Origin: Bacteroidaceae bacterium
GTDB taxonomy: Bacteria > Bacteroidota > Bacteroidia > Bacteroidales > CHK158-818
NCBI GenBank assembly: GCA_017467745.1
Contig: JAFUKV010000025.1
Location: forward strand, 1-24,643
DNA: 24,643 nt
Reading direction: 5' to 3'
Under the pieces are notes generated by a model. That model saw nothing but the letters and a program-made list of their open reading frames with translations, did not search any database and was not told the origin of the DNA. Position numbers and translations under genes: made by a program. Below are positions 15,152 through 21,032 of this stretch, in pieces (the first letter of the stretch is position 1; the number at the start of each line of letters is the position of its first letter).

Positions 15152-15941
15152 ATTTCTTATATCGGTCATTAGCCTGCTGATAATTTCCGCAATATCGGTG
15201 CAAGCGCAGGAATACGAGCGAAAACTTTCGCCGAGAGGAAAAGAAAAAGCCCGGAAAGAGCAAATGCAATCAGCTTCGCAAAAAGAGAAAAAGCCCAAAG
15301 TGCAATACCCTCTGCTAAACGGGTTAATGATAGGTGTTGACCTATTCGACCCGGCAGCAATGTTACTCGGACAAAAATACGGTTCGTACCAAGTAAGCGC
15401 AGAATTAAACCTATATAACAGATTCTTTCCTATCTGGGAAATAGGTATCGGGCGAGCGAAAGACACACCCGAAGACATGAATTTCACATACAAAGGAAAA
15501 CCGGCCTTATACAATCGTATAGGAATGAACTATAACTTCCGTTACAGCAGCGAAAGCCCTAACTTTTTTTATGTCGGAGTACGGTATGGGGTCTCTTCTT
15601 TTAAATACGACATAACAGATATTACGCTCAACTCTCCGTACTGGGGCGAAACATATCGAGAAAATATCCTCGATCAAAAATCGACAGCCCATTGGCTCGA
15701 ATTAGTAGGAGGCATTCGTGTAAAAATTATAGATAACTTGTACATGGGATGGAGCGTCCGCTATAAACGGACATTATCGGTTTCAAAAACTCCGCAGGCA
15801 TCACCATGGTACATTCCGGGATTCGGCACAAAGGGCTCAAACTTCGGATTTGCATATACCATATCGTATAACATTCCTATCCGAACAAAGATAAAACCGA
15901 CACCCACACAAGCAATACCCCTATCCAATTCCGGTAAATGA
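15141..15941 (+). CDS. DUF6048 family outer-membrane protein
   Basis: This 266-residue protein has a signal peptide (KFLISVISLLIISAISVQAQ) and then a basic, charged linker of about 30 residues (SPRGKEKARKEQ and so on). The rest is a predicted beta barrel: LMIGVDLFDPAAMLLG, YQVSAELNLYNRFFPIWEIGIG, IGMNYNFRY, FFYVGVRYGVS, WLELVGGIRVKI, LYMGWSVRYKRTL and FGFAYTISYNIPI. This matches DUF6048 proteins of Bacteroidales. The tandem with DUF6452 suggests the two form an outer-membrane unit. The stop overlaps the mntP start in an ATGA junction. Function unknown. Confidence 0.75.
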   Translation: MKNKFLISVISLLIISAISVQAQEYERKLSPRGKEKARKEQMQSASQKEKKPKVQYPLLNGLMIGVDLFDPAAMLLGQKYGSYQVSAELNLYNRFFPIWEIGIGRAKDTPEDMNFTYKGKPALYNRIGMNYNFRYSSESPNFFYVGVRYGVSSFKYDITDITLNSPYWGETYRENILDQKSTAHWLELVGGIRVKIIDNLYMGWSVRYKRTLSVSKTPQASPWYIPGFGTKGSNFGFAYTISYNIPIRTKIKPTPTQAIPLSNSGK

Positions 15942-16507
15942 ATATTATAGAAATCTTATTATTATCGCTTGCGCTATCTATGGATAGCTTCGCTATATCT
16001 TTAACAAGCGGCGTTATTATGCGCCTCCCCTCTGTCGGGCAGACATTGAAAATAGCAATATTTTTATCGGTATTTCAAGCTGTTATGCCACTAATAGGAT
16101 GGAGCATAGGATTGGAATTCAAGCATTTTATAGAACATTACGATCATTGGATAGCTTTTTCCGTACTGCTGTTTCTCGGCGGCAGAATGATTATGGAATC
16201 TATACGAAACAGAAACGATAACGAACATTGTTTAAATCCTTCAGACAATAAAACTCTGATAGGACTATCCATAGCCAACAGTATAGAAGACTTAGCCGTA
16301 GGCATATCGTTAGCGTTTTTAGGAGAAGCGATGCTCTTTACCACAATGATGATAGGCATCACCACATTTTTCTGTTCGGTAGCAGGTATCTGCATCGGCG
16401 CGAGATTCGGCAAACGGATGAAATCGGGAGCCGAGATATTAGGTGGCATATTATTAATCCTCATCGGAACACGTATATTGGCAGAACATCTGCTCGGTAA
16501 CAATTAA
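15938..16507 (+). CDS. mntP: Manganese efflux pump MntP
   Basis: MntP is a six-helix inner-membrane exporter of Mn(II). The 189-residue length is normal. The first helix has LALSMDSFAISL with the conserved D16, and the second half has the related repeat IGLSIANSIEDLAVGISLAF, with its acidic residue in the membrane. GWSIG and GGRMIMESI also fit. The gene overlaps the DUF6048 stop by four bases and precedes apbE by 12 bases. In other bacteria mntP is often controlled by a manganese riboswitch or MntR. Here it lies inside an operon with no leader of its own, so no such control is visible. Confidence 0.93.
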   Translation: MNIIEILLLSLALSMDSFAISLTSGVIMRLPSVGQTLKIAIFLSVFQAVMPLIGWSIGLEFKHFIEHYDHWIAFSVLLFLGGRMIMESIRNRNDNEHCLNPSDNKTLIGLSIANSIEDLAVGISLAFLGEAMLFTTMMIGITTFFCSVAGICIGARFGKRMKSGAEILGGILLILIGTRILAEHLLGNN

Positions 16508-16519
16508 TTCCATAAAAAT

Positions 16520-17548
16520 ATGAACAAAACCAAAGGTTTAGTAGCCTCAATACTATTTCTGATTGTCTTTTTATCAATCTATTTTTTCAGAAAAGACTCT
16601 ACCCAACCGTATCAAGTAAATCGCGGAATGATTTTCGGAACCATCTACAATATCAAGTACCAATATAAAAAAGACATACAAACAGATATAGAAAAAGAAT
16701 TAAAACGGTTCGAATTATCTTTGTCGCCATTCAACAAGCAATCTATCATCTCTCATATCAATAATAATATTCCTGACGTAAAAGCAGATAAATGGTTCAC
16801 AGACGTATTCAACAAGTCAAAAGAAATATACGAACTAAGCGATGGCTATTTCGATCCTACTGTATCGCCATTAATCAACGCATGGGGATTCGGATTCGAA
16901 AAAAGCGACTCTGTTACACAAGAGTTGATAGACAGTTTACTTGTTTTTGTCGGCATGAATAAAATATCACTCGACAAACAAGGACGCATAATCAAAACCG
17001 ACCCTCGCATCAAGCTCGATTTTTCCGCTATCGCCAAAGGATACGGATGCGATGTTGTAGGATCATACTTGAAAAAACGCGGTATTCATAACTTTATGGT
17101 TGACATAGGCGGTGAAATAGTGGCGCAGGGAGTTAACCCTGCCGGAAATTGCTGGAGTATCGGAATACGCGTCCCCAAAGAAGAAGAAATGGCAGAACCT
17201 GTACGATGGATCGAAAAAGCGTCATTATGCGACGCAGCAATGGCTACTTCGGGCAACTACCTAAATTATCACGTCAAAGACGGAAAAAAATTCGCTCATA
17301 CAATTAATCCGAAAGACGGAAAACCAATACAGCGATCTCTGCTTAGCGCAACGGTTTTCTCAAAAGATTGTATGACCGCTGATGCCTTAGCCACTACTTT
17401 CATGGTGATAGGACTGGATAAAGCTCTAAGAATGGCAGAATCACTGCCGAATGTAGAAGCCTATTTTATTTCTGCAAACAAAACAGATACTACCGGATAC
17501 AACATTACCGCAACTTCCGGTATCAATAAATACATATCCAATAAATAA
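16520..17548 (+). CDS. apbE: FAD:protein FMN transferase (ApbE family)
   Basis: ApbE cleaves FAD and links FMN covalently to Thr/Ser of exported flavoproteins such as NqrB, NqrC and RnfG. The 342-residue protein starts with a membrane anchor (GLVASILFLIVFLSIYFF) and not the lipoprotein signal common in the family. Family motifs are intact: FGTIYNIKY near the start, YFDPTVSPLINAWGFG, LDFSAIAKGYGCDVVG, FMVDIGGEIVAQG, FAHTINPKDGKP, and KDCMTADALATTFMVIG with the metal-binding Asp. It should act on the periplasmic side of the inner membrane. It is the last gene of the run that starts at 12602. The first stem-loop of the downstream array begins four bases after its stop, so the array may be transcribed as its 3' end. 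Confidence 0.93.
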   Translation: MNKTKGLVASILFLIVFLSIYFFRKDSTQPYQVNRGMIFGTIYNIKYQYKKDIQTDIEKELKRFELSLSPFNKQSIISHINNNIPDVKADKWFTDVFNKSKEIYELSDGYFDPTVSPLINAWGFGFEKSDSVTQELIDSLLVFVGMNKISLDKQGRIIKTDPRIKLDFSAIAKGYGCDVVGSYLKKRGIHNFMVDIGGEIVAQGVNPAGNCWSIGIRVPKEEEMAEPVRWIEKASLCDAAMATSGNYLNYHVKDGKKFAHTINPKDGKPIQRSLLSATVFSKDCMTADALATTFMVIGLDKALRMAESLPNVEAYFISANKTDTTGYNITATSGINKYISNK

Positions 17549-17551
17549 ATT

Positions 17552-17601
17552 AAGGTAGAATCTTCCCAGCGCACACACGAAACTGAGAAGCATTCTACCT
17601 T
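17552..17601 (+). repeat. Array stem-loop 1
   Basis: The outer arms AAGGTAGAAT and ATTCTACCTT pair perfectly. The inner arms CTTCCCAG and CTGAGAAG pair with one C-A mismatch, with a bulged C between the two helices. The loop is CGCACACACGAAA. It is the most divergent and longest stem of the five. Confidence 0.8.
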
Positions 17602-17641
17602 AGAACTTATCCATCTATTTTTTAATAGCTGGAAATATTAT

Positions 17642-17683
17642 AAATTATTTTCCGGAGCACACACAAAAACCGGAAAGAATTTT
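17642..17683 (+). repeat. Array stem-loop 2
   Basis: The core TTTCCGG pairs with CCGGAAA, extended by AAATT/AATTT-type pairs with a small internal loop. The loop is AGCACACACAAAAA. Confidence 0.8.
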
Positions 17684-17747
17684 ACTTATATATCTCTAAC
17701 CTTTTCTCGATAATCTCATAAAAAAGAGACATCAAAAAATATCGAGC

Positions 17748-17785
17748 TATTTTTCGGAGCACACACTAAAAAAAACCGAAAAATA
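17748..17785 (+). repeat. Array stem-loop 3
   Basis: A perfect ten-pair stem, TATTTTTCGG with CCGAAAAATA. The loop is AGCACACACT followed by eight A. Compared with copy 4 one stem pair changes from C-G to T-A on both arms, which is a compensated change. Confidence 0.85.
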
Positions 17786-17854
17786 TATTTTTAATTATCA
17801 GTATTTTCTTTTTCCAAATACCTTAGTAAGAATCTCAATAATATCTATCAGAGC

Positions 17855-17887
17855 TATTTTCCGGGGCACACACAAAACCGGAAAATA
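17855..17887 (+). repeat. Array stem-loop 4
   Basis: A perfect ten-pair stem, TATTTTCCGG with CCGGAAAATA. The loop is GGCACACACAAAA. It shares the bases GAGC just upstream with copy 3. Confidence 0.85.
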
Positions 17888-17893
17888 TACATC

Positions 17894-17938
17894 TTATATT
17901 TGTCTGTTATCCTTATATCAATCTATTGACAAATATAA
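17894..17938. repeat. Inverted repeat between stem-loops 4 and 5
   Basis: TTATATTTGTC (17894-17904) and its perfect complement GACAAATATAA (17928-17938) are 23 bases apart. Each arm contains TATATTTG, the Bacteroidota -7 box, reading outward on opposite strands, so it could be a hairpin or a pair of promoters. Confidence 0.6.
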
Positions 17939-17951
17939 ATTAAGGCTTGAT

Positions 17952-17991
17952 AAACATTTTCGGCCGCACACACAAAAACCGAGAAATGTTT
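17952..17991 (+). repeat. Array stem-loop 5
   Basis: AAACATTT pairs with AAATGTTT and TCGG with CCGA, with one bulged G between the two helices. The loop is CCGCACACACAAAAA. The upper stem is unlike the other copies. Confidence 0.8.
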
Positions 17992-18050
17992 TCTATTGAA
18001 TCTGTTGCCTAACAACTGCAACCTGTTAATTAATATTCAAAGAACTATTC

Positions 18051-18077
18051 TAAGAATCAGCCTTTTTCAGATTCTTA
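18051..18077. terminator. Possible terminator between the array and the convergent gene
   Basis: TAAGAATC and GATTCTTA form an eight-pair stem with an 11-base loop, 11 bases past the stop of the minus-strand gene. The following bases are T-rich on the plus strand and only weakly so on the minus strand. Confidence 0.4.
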
Positions 18078-18088
18078 CATTTCTATTT

Positions 18089-18631
18089 CTATACTTCTAC
18101 GGCTTGTTTCAAAAGCACATCCGCCAAACTCTCCGCCTCGTCTCCACGGAAAGTCATTAACGGAGAAACAATACCATAAGAGAACGGCTTATATTCAGAC
18201 AGTTGAATCGAAACATACCGGCAATCTACCGAAACCAATATATCCATCTTTATCCCCGAGTTATCATTCTGGAACTGCTTCATCCGAGATATACTGGAAA
18301 ATTGTTTTGTTTCAATAGCTGTACTTAGCTTACCATAATCACGTACATCGAAAAACAACTCATATTCTTTTACTCGTTCTCCGGTCGCTTTCAGGAAGAT
18401 TCTTTTTTTACCGCCTAACAATGTTACCAAAGTAGCGCAAAACATCCCGAATGAAACGACCAAATACGTAATTCGCAAAGAAGAACTCGCTTCTCCTTGA
18501 TAAGTAGAATATAAATATGCTGTAATTATGGCTATCGCCAAAAATATAATAGAAGAGATAGAAAATTTCTTTTTTCTGACTACATCTTCACAATGAGAAA
18601 TATCACATTGAGATATAATAGTTGATTCCAT
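18089..18631 (-). CDS. Unrecognised membrane protein with two helices and a C-terminal domain
   Basis: I do not recognise this 180-residue protein. It has a short cytoplasmic N terminus with two Cys and a His (QCDISHCEDVVRKKK), then two predicted membrane helices close together (SIIFLAIAIITAYLYSTY and ITYLVVSFGMFCATLVTLLG). After GGKKR comes a soluble domain of about 100 residues (VKEYELFFDVRDYGK, DILVSVDCRYVSIQLSEYKPF, and so on). The pattern suggests an inner-membrane hairpin with a cytoplasmic domain. I start at the ATG at 18631; the frame is open for 23 more codons upstream, but those codons overlap the likely promoter. It ends 98 bases from the nearest stem-loop of the array and is convergent to it. 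No function can be offered. Confidence 0.7.
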   Translation of the reverse strand: MESTIISQCDISHCEDVVRKKKFSISSIIFLAIAIITAYLYSTYQGEASSSLRITYLVVSFGMFCATLVTLLGGKKRIFLKATGERVKEYELFFDVRDYGKLSTAIETKQFSSISRMKQFQNDNSGIKMDILVSVDCRYVSIQLSEYKPFSYGIVSPLMTFRGDEAESLADVLLKQAVEV

Positions 18632-18666
18632 ATATAATAATCGTAGCTGTTTGTTTGAGATTAATA

Positions 18667-18696
18667 TAAACATACCTATCTCTATGATTGCACAAA
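18667..18696 (-). promoter_or_regulatory. Possible promoter of the 18089-18631 gene
   Basis: On the minus strand TTTG (18696-18693), 18 bases, then TATGTTTA (18674-18667), one base off TAnnTTTG. It leaves a leader of about 30 bases before the ATG at 18631. Confidence 0.35.
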
Positions 18697-18762
18697 ACAA
18701 TCAATAAAGATTAAAAATGCGTTTTCATACAGATTGAATGAAAACAATATTAAAACAAACTG

Positions 18763-19173
18763 CTAAATTATTATTCTGCGAAGGGCATAAACATAATACT
18801 CAGGTCCTTGTAATCCCGAATTATCTGCATATAATTCAGTCTGAACATTCTTATATGCAATATATTGTACTCCATTGTAGTATGTACGATAAAACTCACC
18901 AACTTCTTCTTCCGAAGACCTATCGCAAGAAAACGACTGAATACGAAAAGAAGATTGGCTAAAACATCCATCATCTTGTGTCGGAAATTCATACGTATCG
19001 GTGATTTCTCCGCCAAAAGGAATACATCCCTCCGTTGTTTGTTTAGCCGCATAATCCTTTTCTAAGGAATAACCCTCAGAAATAGTGTCCAAAGTATCTG
19101 CAACCGCCATATTGCCTAACAATACAGCAGATACAATTACAATCAAACATGGAATAAATTTACGTATAAACAT
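18763..19173 (-). CDS. Unrecognised small secreted protein
   Basis: This 136-residue protein begins with a signal peptide (FIRKFIPCLIVIVSAVLLGNMAVADT, cut near residue 25). The mature part is acidic and rich in Tyr, Ser and Gln, with three Cys (EGCIPFG, DDGCFSQ, SFSCDRS) that could form a disulfide. I see no family motif. The start chosen is the ATG at 19173, where the signal peptide begins; the frame is open for 18 more codons upstream, but this start leaves a short 5' leader after a good promoter. It ends 131 bases upstream of the start of the previous minus-strand gene, and both may be lineage-specific envelope proteins. A lipoprotein is excluded because no Cys ends the signal. Confidence 0.65.
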   Translation of the reverse strand: MFIRKFIPCLIVIVSAVLLGNMAVADTLDTISEGYSLEKDYAAKQTTEGCIPFGGEITDTYEFPTQDDGCFSQSSFRIQSFSCDRSSEEEVGEFYRTYYNGVQYIAYKNVQTELYADNSGLQGPEYYVYALRRIII

Positions 19174-19198
19174 ATCTTTTTCACCAATTGAATCGGAA

Positions 19199-19228
19199 CA
19201 AAGGTAATATTTTTTCTCAAAAAACAAA
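19199..19228 (-). promoter_or_regulatory. Promoter of the small secreted protein gene
   Basis: On the minus strand TTTG (19228-19225), 18 bases and a perfect TACCTTTG (19206-19199). The ATG at 19173 is 25 bases downstream. Confidence 0.65.
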
Positions 19229-19263
19229 CTTATATTCCACTTTTTTTCATATTTTATTTTTAT

Positions 19264-19271
19264 TATATTTG
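19264..19271 (+). promoter_or_regulatory. -7 box before the symporter gene
   Basis: TATATTTG on the plus strand, 72 bases before the ATG at 19344, matches TAnnTTTG. No clear -33 element is visible. Confidence 0.5.
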
Positions 19272-19343
19272 TAATACATTGAAAAGCAGCTCATCGAACA
19301 TAATTCAAACACGTCCGTTATAACTAAAAAAAGAAAATATAAT

Positions 19344-20618
19344 ATGTATAAGCAAAAAAAAATTCCTCTATATATACAGATACTAATAGGAATGGCAGCC
19401 GGAATTTTAACTGGTATCCTTTTTTCTCAGCTCGGCCTGAATAAAACCGTTATTTTTTGGATAAAGCCTTTTGGCGACATGTTCATACGTCTTTTAAAAT
19501 TAGTAGCCGTTCCGTTAGTAATATTTTCTTTATTAAAAGGCGTAGGAAACCTATCAGACATTAGTAGGTTATCAAAAATGGGAATAAAAACCATTGTCAT
19601 TTATCTGGCTACAACTATTTCTGCCGTATGTATCGGATTGGCGTTGGCTTTTCTCATCAAACCGGGCAACAACATAGATGAAGAAAAAAGCGCTCAACTA
19701 CAACAAATTTACCAAAACGCCGTTACTCAGAAACATGAAACAACAACCATCATACAAGAAAAAGCACCTCTTGAATTTCTAACGGATATAGTTCCCGATA
19801 ATCTAATCGCCGCTATGGGAAATAACGGGAATATGCTACAAATCATACTTATCTCTCTCTTAATAGGGATTGCTGTCGTTTTATGCGGAAAAAAGAAAAT
19901 GGAACCTTTTATGAAACTTATCGACGCATTGGATACCCTAATATTAAAAACGGTAGATATTATCATGAAATTCGCTCCCATTGGCGTATTCGCCCTGATG
20001 AGCGGAATTATTGCCGACACCTCCGGCAATTTATCTATCCTAAACGCATTAGGTATATATGCTTTAACAGTAATAGCCGGCCTTTCTATCTTAATCTTTA
20101 TTTTTTACCCTACCCTGATACATTGCTTTACCAGAATAAAAGTAAAACAATTTTTCAAAGCGATGCCTTCCGTACAATTATTAGCGTTTTCTACCAGTTC
20201 AAGTGCGGCAACCCTACCCCTTACTATGGAAAAAGTCGAAAAAGAACTGAATATACCGAACAGAATCACCTCGTTCGTTTTACCCGTAGGAGTAACCATC
20301 AATATGGATGGAACCAGTTGTTATCAAGCAATAGCGGCTATTTTTATAGCGCAAGTAATGGGTATAGACTTAGGTTGGACGGAAATACTGACATTAATTG
20401 CCACTACTACGGTATCGTCTATCGGAACTCCCGGCATACCGGGCGGAAGCGTTGTCATCCTTATGATGGTGCTCGCCTCTATCGGAGTGCCCCCAGAAGG
20501 AATGGCTTTAATATTAGGAATAGACCGCCCCCTCGACATGATGAGAACGGTAGTAAACGTTACCGGCGATGCAACGGTAGCCTCAATTATTGCGGCAGGA
20601 GAGCCGACGGAACCGTAG
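19344..20618 (+). CDS. Dicarboxylate/amino acid:cation symporter (DAACS family)
   Basis: This 424-residue transporter belongs to the family of GltP, GltT, DctA and SstT, which couple uptake of glutamate, aspartate or C4-dicarboxylates to Na+ or H+. The first re-entrant hairpin has the serine-rich FSTSSSAATLPLTM. Helix 7 has NMDGTSCYQAIAAIF, the cation-binding Asn-Met-Asp-Gly-Thr motif. The second hairpin has GIPGGSVVILMMVLASIGVP, and helix 8 ends DRPLDMMRTVVNVTGDATVASI, which carries the substrate-contacting Asp and Asn residues. The residue after RTVVNVTGD is Ala and the Arg seen in glutamate-type members is not evident, so the substrate is uncertain. The 3' end overlaps the convergent gene by 32 bases. 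It has its own promoter and is probably monocistronic. Confidence 0.93.
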   Translation: MYKQKKIPLYIQILIGMAAGILTGILFSQLGLNKTVIFWIKPFGDMFIRLLKLVAVPLVIFSLLKGVGNLSDISRLSKMGIKTIVIYLATTISAVCIGLALAFLIKPGNNIDEEKSAQLQQIYQNAVTQKHETTTIIQEKAPLEFLTDIVPDNLIAAMGNNGNMLQIILISLLIGIAVVLCGKKKMEPFMKLIDALDTLILKTVDIIMKFAPIGVFALMSGIIADTSGNLSILNALGIYALTVIAGLSILIFIFYPTLIHCFTRIKVKQFFKAMPSVQLLAFSTSSSAATLPLTMEKVEKELNIPNRITSFVLPVGVTINMDGTSCYQAIAAIFIAQVMGIDLGWTEILTLIATTTVSSIGTPGIPGGSVVILMMVLASIGVPPEGMALILGIDRPLDMMRTVVNVTGDATVASIIAAGEPTEP

Positions 20619-20985
20619 GGCGGCGCACCGACAAAATACTATCTACTATAAATTTGCTATATCCCCGCCAAGGGAGAGCGCCCAAATATTCTTTATATTG
20701 CAATTCCACCTCCATACCGCCCATTCGCTCTAATTTTTTAGCGACTTCCTCGTTATCGACGGAAAAAAGAAATTGGTTAGACTGTATCGTTCCGGGTGTT
20801 TTAGACGATACGCCCGAAAGAATCATCTCTCCTTCATACGTTTTAAAAACATACCCCTTATGAACTACATAGTTTAACGTACCTGTCTTTATTCCCGAAC
20901 CAAATACAAAATAGTATTTGAAATAAACAAAACCAGCTCCGCCCAGAATCAATACCGACAGTACGATAAATAATATTTTTTTCAT
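20587..20985 (-). CDS. Small anchored protein of unknown function
   Basis: This 132-residue protein has one N-terminal hydrophobic segment (KKILFIVLSVLILGGAGFVYFKYYFVFG) acting as signal or anchor. It then has a beta-rich domain with SGIKTGTLNYVVHKGYVFKTYEGEMILSG and a C-terminal part containing VELQYKEYLGALPWRGYSKFIVDSI. The pattern is familiar from Bacteroidales proteins that databases sometimes label 6-phosphogluconate dehydrogenase, a label I consider wrong because there is no nucleotide-binding or catalytic motif and the protein is far too short. I chose the ATG at 20985 (KKILF start) over one three codons upstream. Its last 32 bases overlap the convergent symporter gene. It follows the tolC-like gene by 47 bases. 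Confidence 0.75.
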   Translation of the reverse strand: MKKILFIVLSVLILGGAGFVYFKYYFVFGSGIKTGTLNYVVHKGYVFKTYEGEMILSGVSSKTPGTIQSNQFLFSVDNEEVAKKLERMGGMEVELQYKEYLGALPWRGYSKFIVDSILSVRRPTVPSALLPQ

Positions 20986-21005
20986 ATTCCGCATATCTTT
21001 TTTCC

Positions 21006-21020
21006 GGTTAAACAGTTTAA
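21006..21020. repeat. Short perfect palindrome between two minus-strand genes
   Basis: GTTAAAC and GTTTAAC flank a single A, and a CGG/CCG pair lies just outside. It has no T run, so it could be an operator or chance in AT-rich DNA. Confidence 0.35.
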
Positions 21021-21032
21021 CAGTCCGAAAGT

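Larger units (their letters stand above)
17552..17991 (+). ncRNA. Array of five stem-loops with conserved GCACACAC-A-rich loops
   Basis: Five hairpins have loop cores starting at 17571, 17657, 17759, 17866 and 17966, giving spacings of 86, 102, 107 and 100. Each loop contains GCACACAC, one further base, then three or more A, and is flanked in four of five by a C/G-rich clamp (CGG...CCG). The stems differ between copies but remain paired, which points to selection on structure and loop. Spacers are 45-70 bases and not obviously alike. Strand is given by proximity to the upstream apbE gene and is not proven. It could be one long structured RNA, several tandem small RNAs, or a DNA-level element. 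I do not recognise a named family. Confidence 0.6.
17549..18088. other. Gene-free region carrying a stem-loop array
   Basis: I see no coding sequence in these 540 bases. The region is very AT-rich except for the hairpin cores. It holds five stem-loops with a common loop (17552-17991), secondary inverted repeats in the spacers, and a small hairpin at 18051-18077 near the end of the convergent gene. Confidence 0.85.

Noticed and set aside
16400..16519. Manganese riboswitch for mntP
   Set aside because: mntP starts inside the previous gene's stop codon and has no untranslated leader of its own.
17552..17991. CRISPR array
   Set aside because: The repeats are not identical direct repeats; only the loop core is shared, spacer lengths vary and no cas gene is nearby.
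17552..17991. Integron attC array, REP elements or type III antitoxin repeats
   Set aside because: No cassettes or integrase are present, the stems are not conserved as in REP elements, and no ToxN-like toxin gene lies next to the array.
19883..20863. Plus-strand reading frame of 326 codons within and past the symporter
   Set aside because: It is out of frame with the symporter, very rich in Arg, Tyr and Asn, and has no recognisable motif.
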